DNA of 7,406 nt, from assembly GCA_007121565.1 (NCBI GenBank), contig SKKI01000087.1, forward strand, positions 1 through 7,406, written 5' to 3'. The notes under the pieces were generated by a model. It saw only the letters and a program-made list of their open reading frames with translations. It made no database searches and was not told the DNA's origin. This DNA comes from Phycisphaerae bacterium. GTDB lineage: Bacteria > Planctomycetota > Phycisphaerae > Sedimentisphaerales > Anaerohalosphaeraceae. The position numbers and the translations under genes were made by a program. This document shows positions 7,161-7,406 of this stretch, one piece after another. Numbering within the stretch: the stretch's first letter is position 1; each line of letters starts with the position of its first letter.

Positions 7161-7168
7161 ATTAACAT

Positions 7169-7199
7169 AACCTTCATGCACTTCATGTGCTTCATGGTT
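7169..7199 (-). repeat. Right inverted repeat: three CATGAAGNN units
   Basis: Read on the - strand this gives three tandem units with dinucleotides CA, TG and GT, ending GGTT, the mirror of 6886-6916. In the purL-purQ transcript the two arms could pair across the GxxExxY gene. The CATGAAG cores would form the helix, and small internal loops would fall at the variable dinucleotides. Confidence 0.9.
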
Positions 7200-7221
7200 T
7201 ATTTCTTGTTAGGGATTGTAA

Positions 7222-7406
7222 ATGGACGACGTAAACGCGATTGTATTGCGGGCGGCGGGGATCAATTGCGATCTGGAGACCGATTACGCGCTGCGTCTGG
7301 CCGGGGCGCAGGCCGAGCGGATTCATATCAACCGGATCATGGCCGAGCCGGCCCTGCTGGACGGGGCGCATATTGTCGTGTTTCCCGGGGGCTTTAGTTA
7401 TGGCGA
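7222..7406 (+). CDS. purQ: Phosphoribosylformylglycinamidine synthase, glutaminase subunit PurQ (3'-truncated)
   Basis: The first 61 codons of PurQ run off the window end. PurQ is a class I glutamine amidotransferase that releases ammonia from glutamine and passes it to PurL. The visible sequence fits the family: a first beta strand NAIVLRAAG, then INCDLETDYALRLAGA (the usual text is PGTNCD followed by a helix), then AHIVVFPGGFSYG, the start of the strand leading to the nucleophile elbow. The catalytic Cys and the His/Glu of the triad lie beyond the window. ATG at 7222 is preceded by AGGGA (7211-7215) with a 6-bp gap. Its place after purL, separated only by the inserted element, supports the call and suggests co-transcription. 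Confidence 0.93.
   Translation, partial: MDDVNAIVLRAAGINCDLETDYALRLAGAQAERIHINRIMAEPALLDGAHIVVFPGGFSYG

Larger units (their letters stand above)
6886..7199. mobile_element. MITE-like 314-bp element with CATGAAG inverted repeats and GxxExxY remnant
   Basis: Two 31-bp inverted repeats (6886-6916 and 7169-7199) bound a shrunken GxxExxY gene in the purL-purQ gap. Without it the genes would be about 30 bp apart, with the purQ ribosome binding site at 7211-7215 untouched, which suggests insertion into an intact operon. Base composition falls to roughly 42% GC (hand count over the gene) against clearly higher GC in purL. A possible short target duplication, ATTT at 6882-6885 and 7201-7204, is one base out of register on the right and is weak. 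There is no transposase, so movement would need a factor supplied elsewhere. Mobility is inferred from structure only. Confidence 0.55.

Noticed and set aside
6882..7204. Target-site duplication ATTT flanking the element
   Set aside because: It is only four A/T bases and one base out of register on the right side, so chance is a sufficient explanation.
7176..7397. A 73-codon + strand open frame overlapping the start of purQ
   Set aside because: It starts inside the right inverted repeat and runs in a different frame from the clearly recognisable PurQ N-terminus.

Overview
This window is ordinary bacterial chromosome with one small, probably mobile insertion. All genes read on the + strand. 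In order they are: the 3' end of a probable secreted metzincin-type metalloprotease, plsY (glycerol-3-phosphate acyltransferase of phospholipid synthesis), an M3-family oligoendopeptidase, purL, a shrunken GxxExxY-family gene inside an inverted-repeat element, and the first 61 codons of purQ. The organism is a Gram-negative-type, moderately GC-rich bacterium that uses Shine-Dalgarno sites and some GTG starts. A roughly 960-residue PurL with a PurS-like N-terminus and a separate PurQ, whose N-terminal motif reads RAAGINCD, makes me lean towards Planctomycetota (Phycisphaerae-like) or a relative. That is an impression from memory, not a proof.

Positions 1-774 hold the protease tail (zinc motif HELGHNWGAGD, then a cadherin/Ig-like module), followed by a strong intrinsic terminator at 888-950. 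Positions 951-1269 are non-coding. They carry several short inverted repeats and a near-consensus sigma-70-type promoter (TTGACT, 17 bp, TATAAG) that should drive plsY. plsY (1270-1929) and the M3 peptidase (2036-3781) each have a ribosome binding site and are separated by about 100 bp. A 207-bp gap with a weak terminator-like hairpin precedes purL (3989-6877, GTG start).

The most interesting part is the purL-purQ junction (6878-7221). A 314-bp element (6886-7199) is bounded by two 31-bp inverted repeats that match at 27 of 31 positions. Each repeat is three tandem 9-bp units of the form CATGAAGNN, and all four mismatches fall in the variable NN positions. Between them sits a 79-codon GxxExxY gene that looks internally deleted: the N-terminal GxxExxY segment is joined directly to the C-terminal LINFN segment, so the PD-(D/E)XK catalytic core is missing. 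Removing the element would leave purL and purQ about 30 bp apart, with the purQ ribosome binding site intact. The element therefore looks like a non-autonomous, MITE-like insertion that landed in a purine operon without blocking it.

Functionally, PurL and PurQ form the FGAM synthase of de novo purine synthesis, and PlsY starts membrane phospholipid assembly. The M3 peptidase is a housekeeping peptide-degrading enzyme, and the first gene acts outside the cytoplasm. I see no operon linking plsY, the peptidase and purL.
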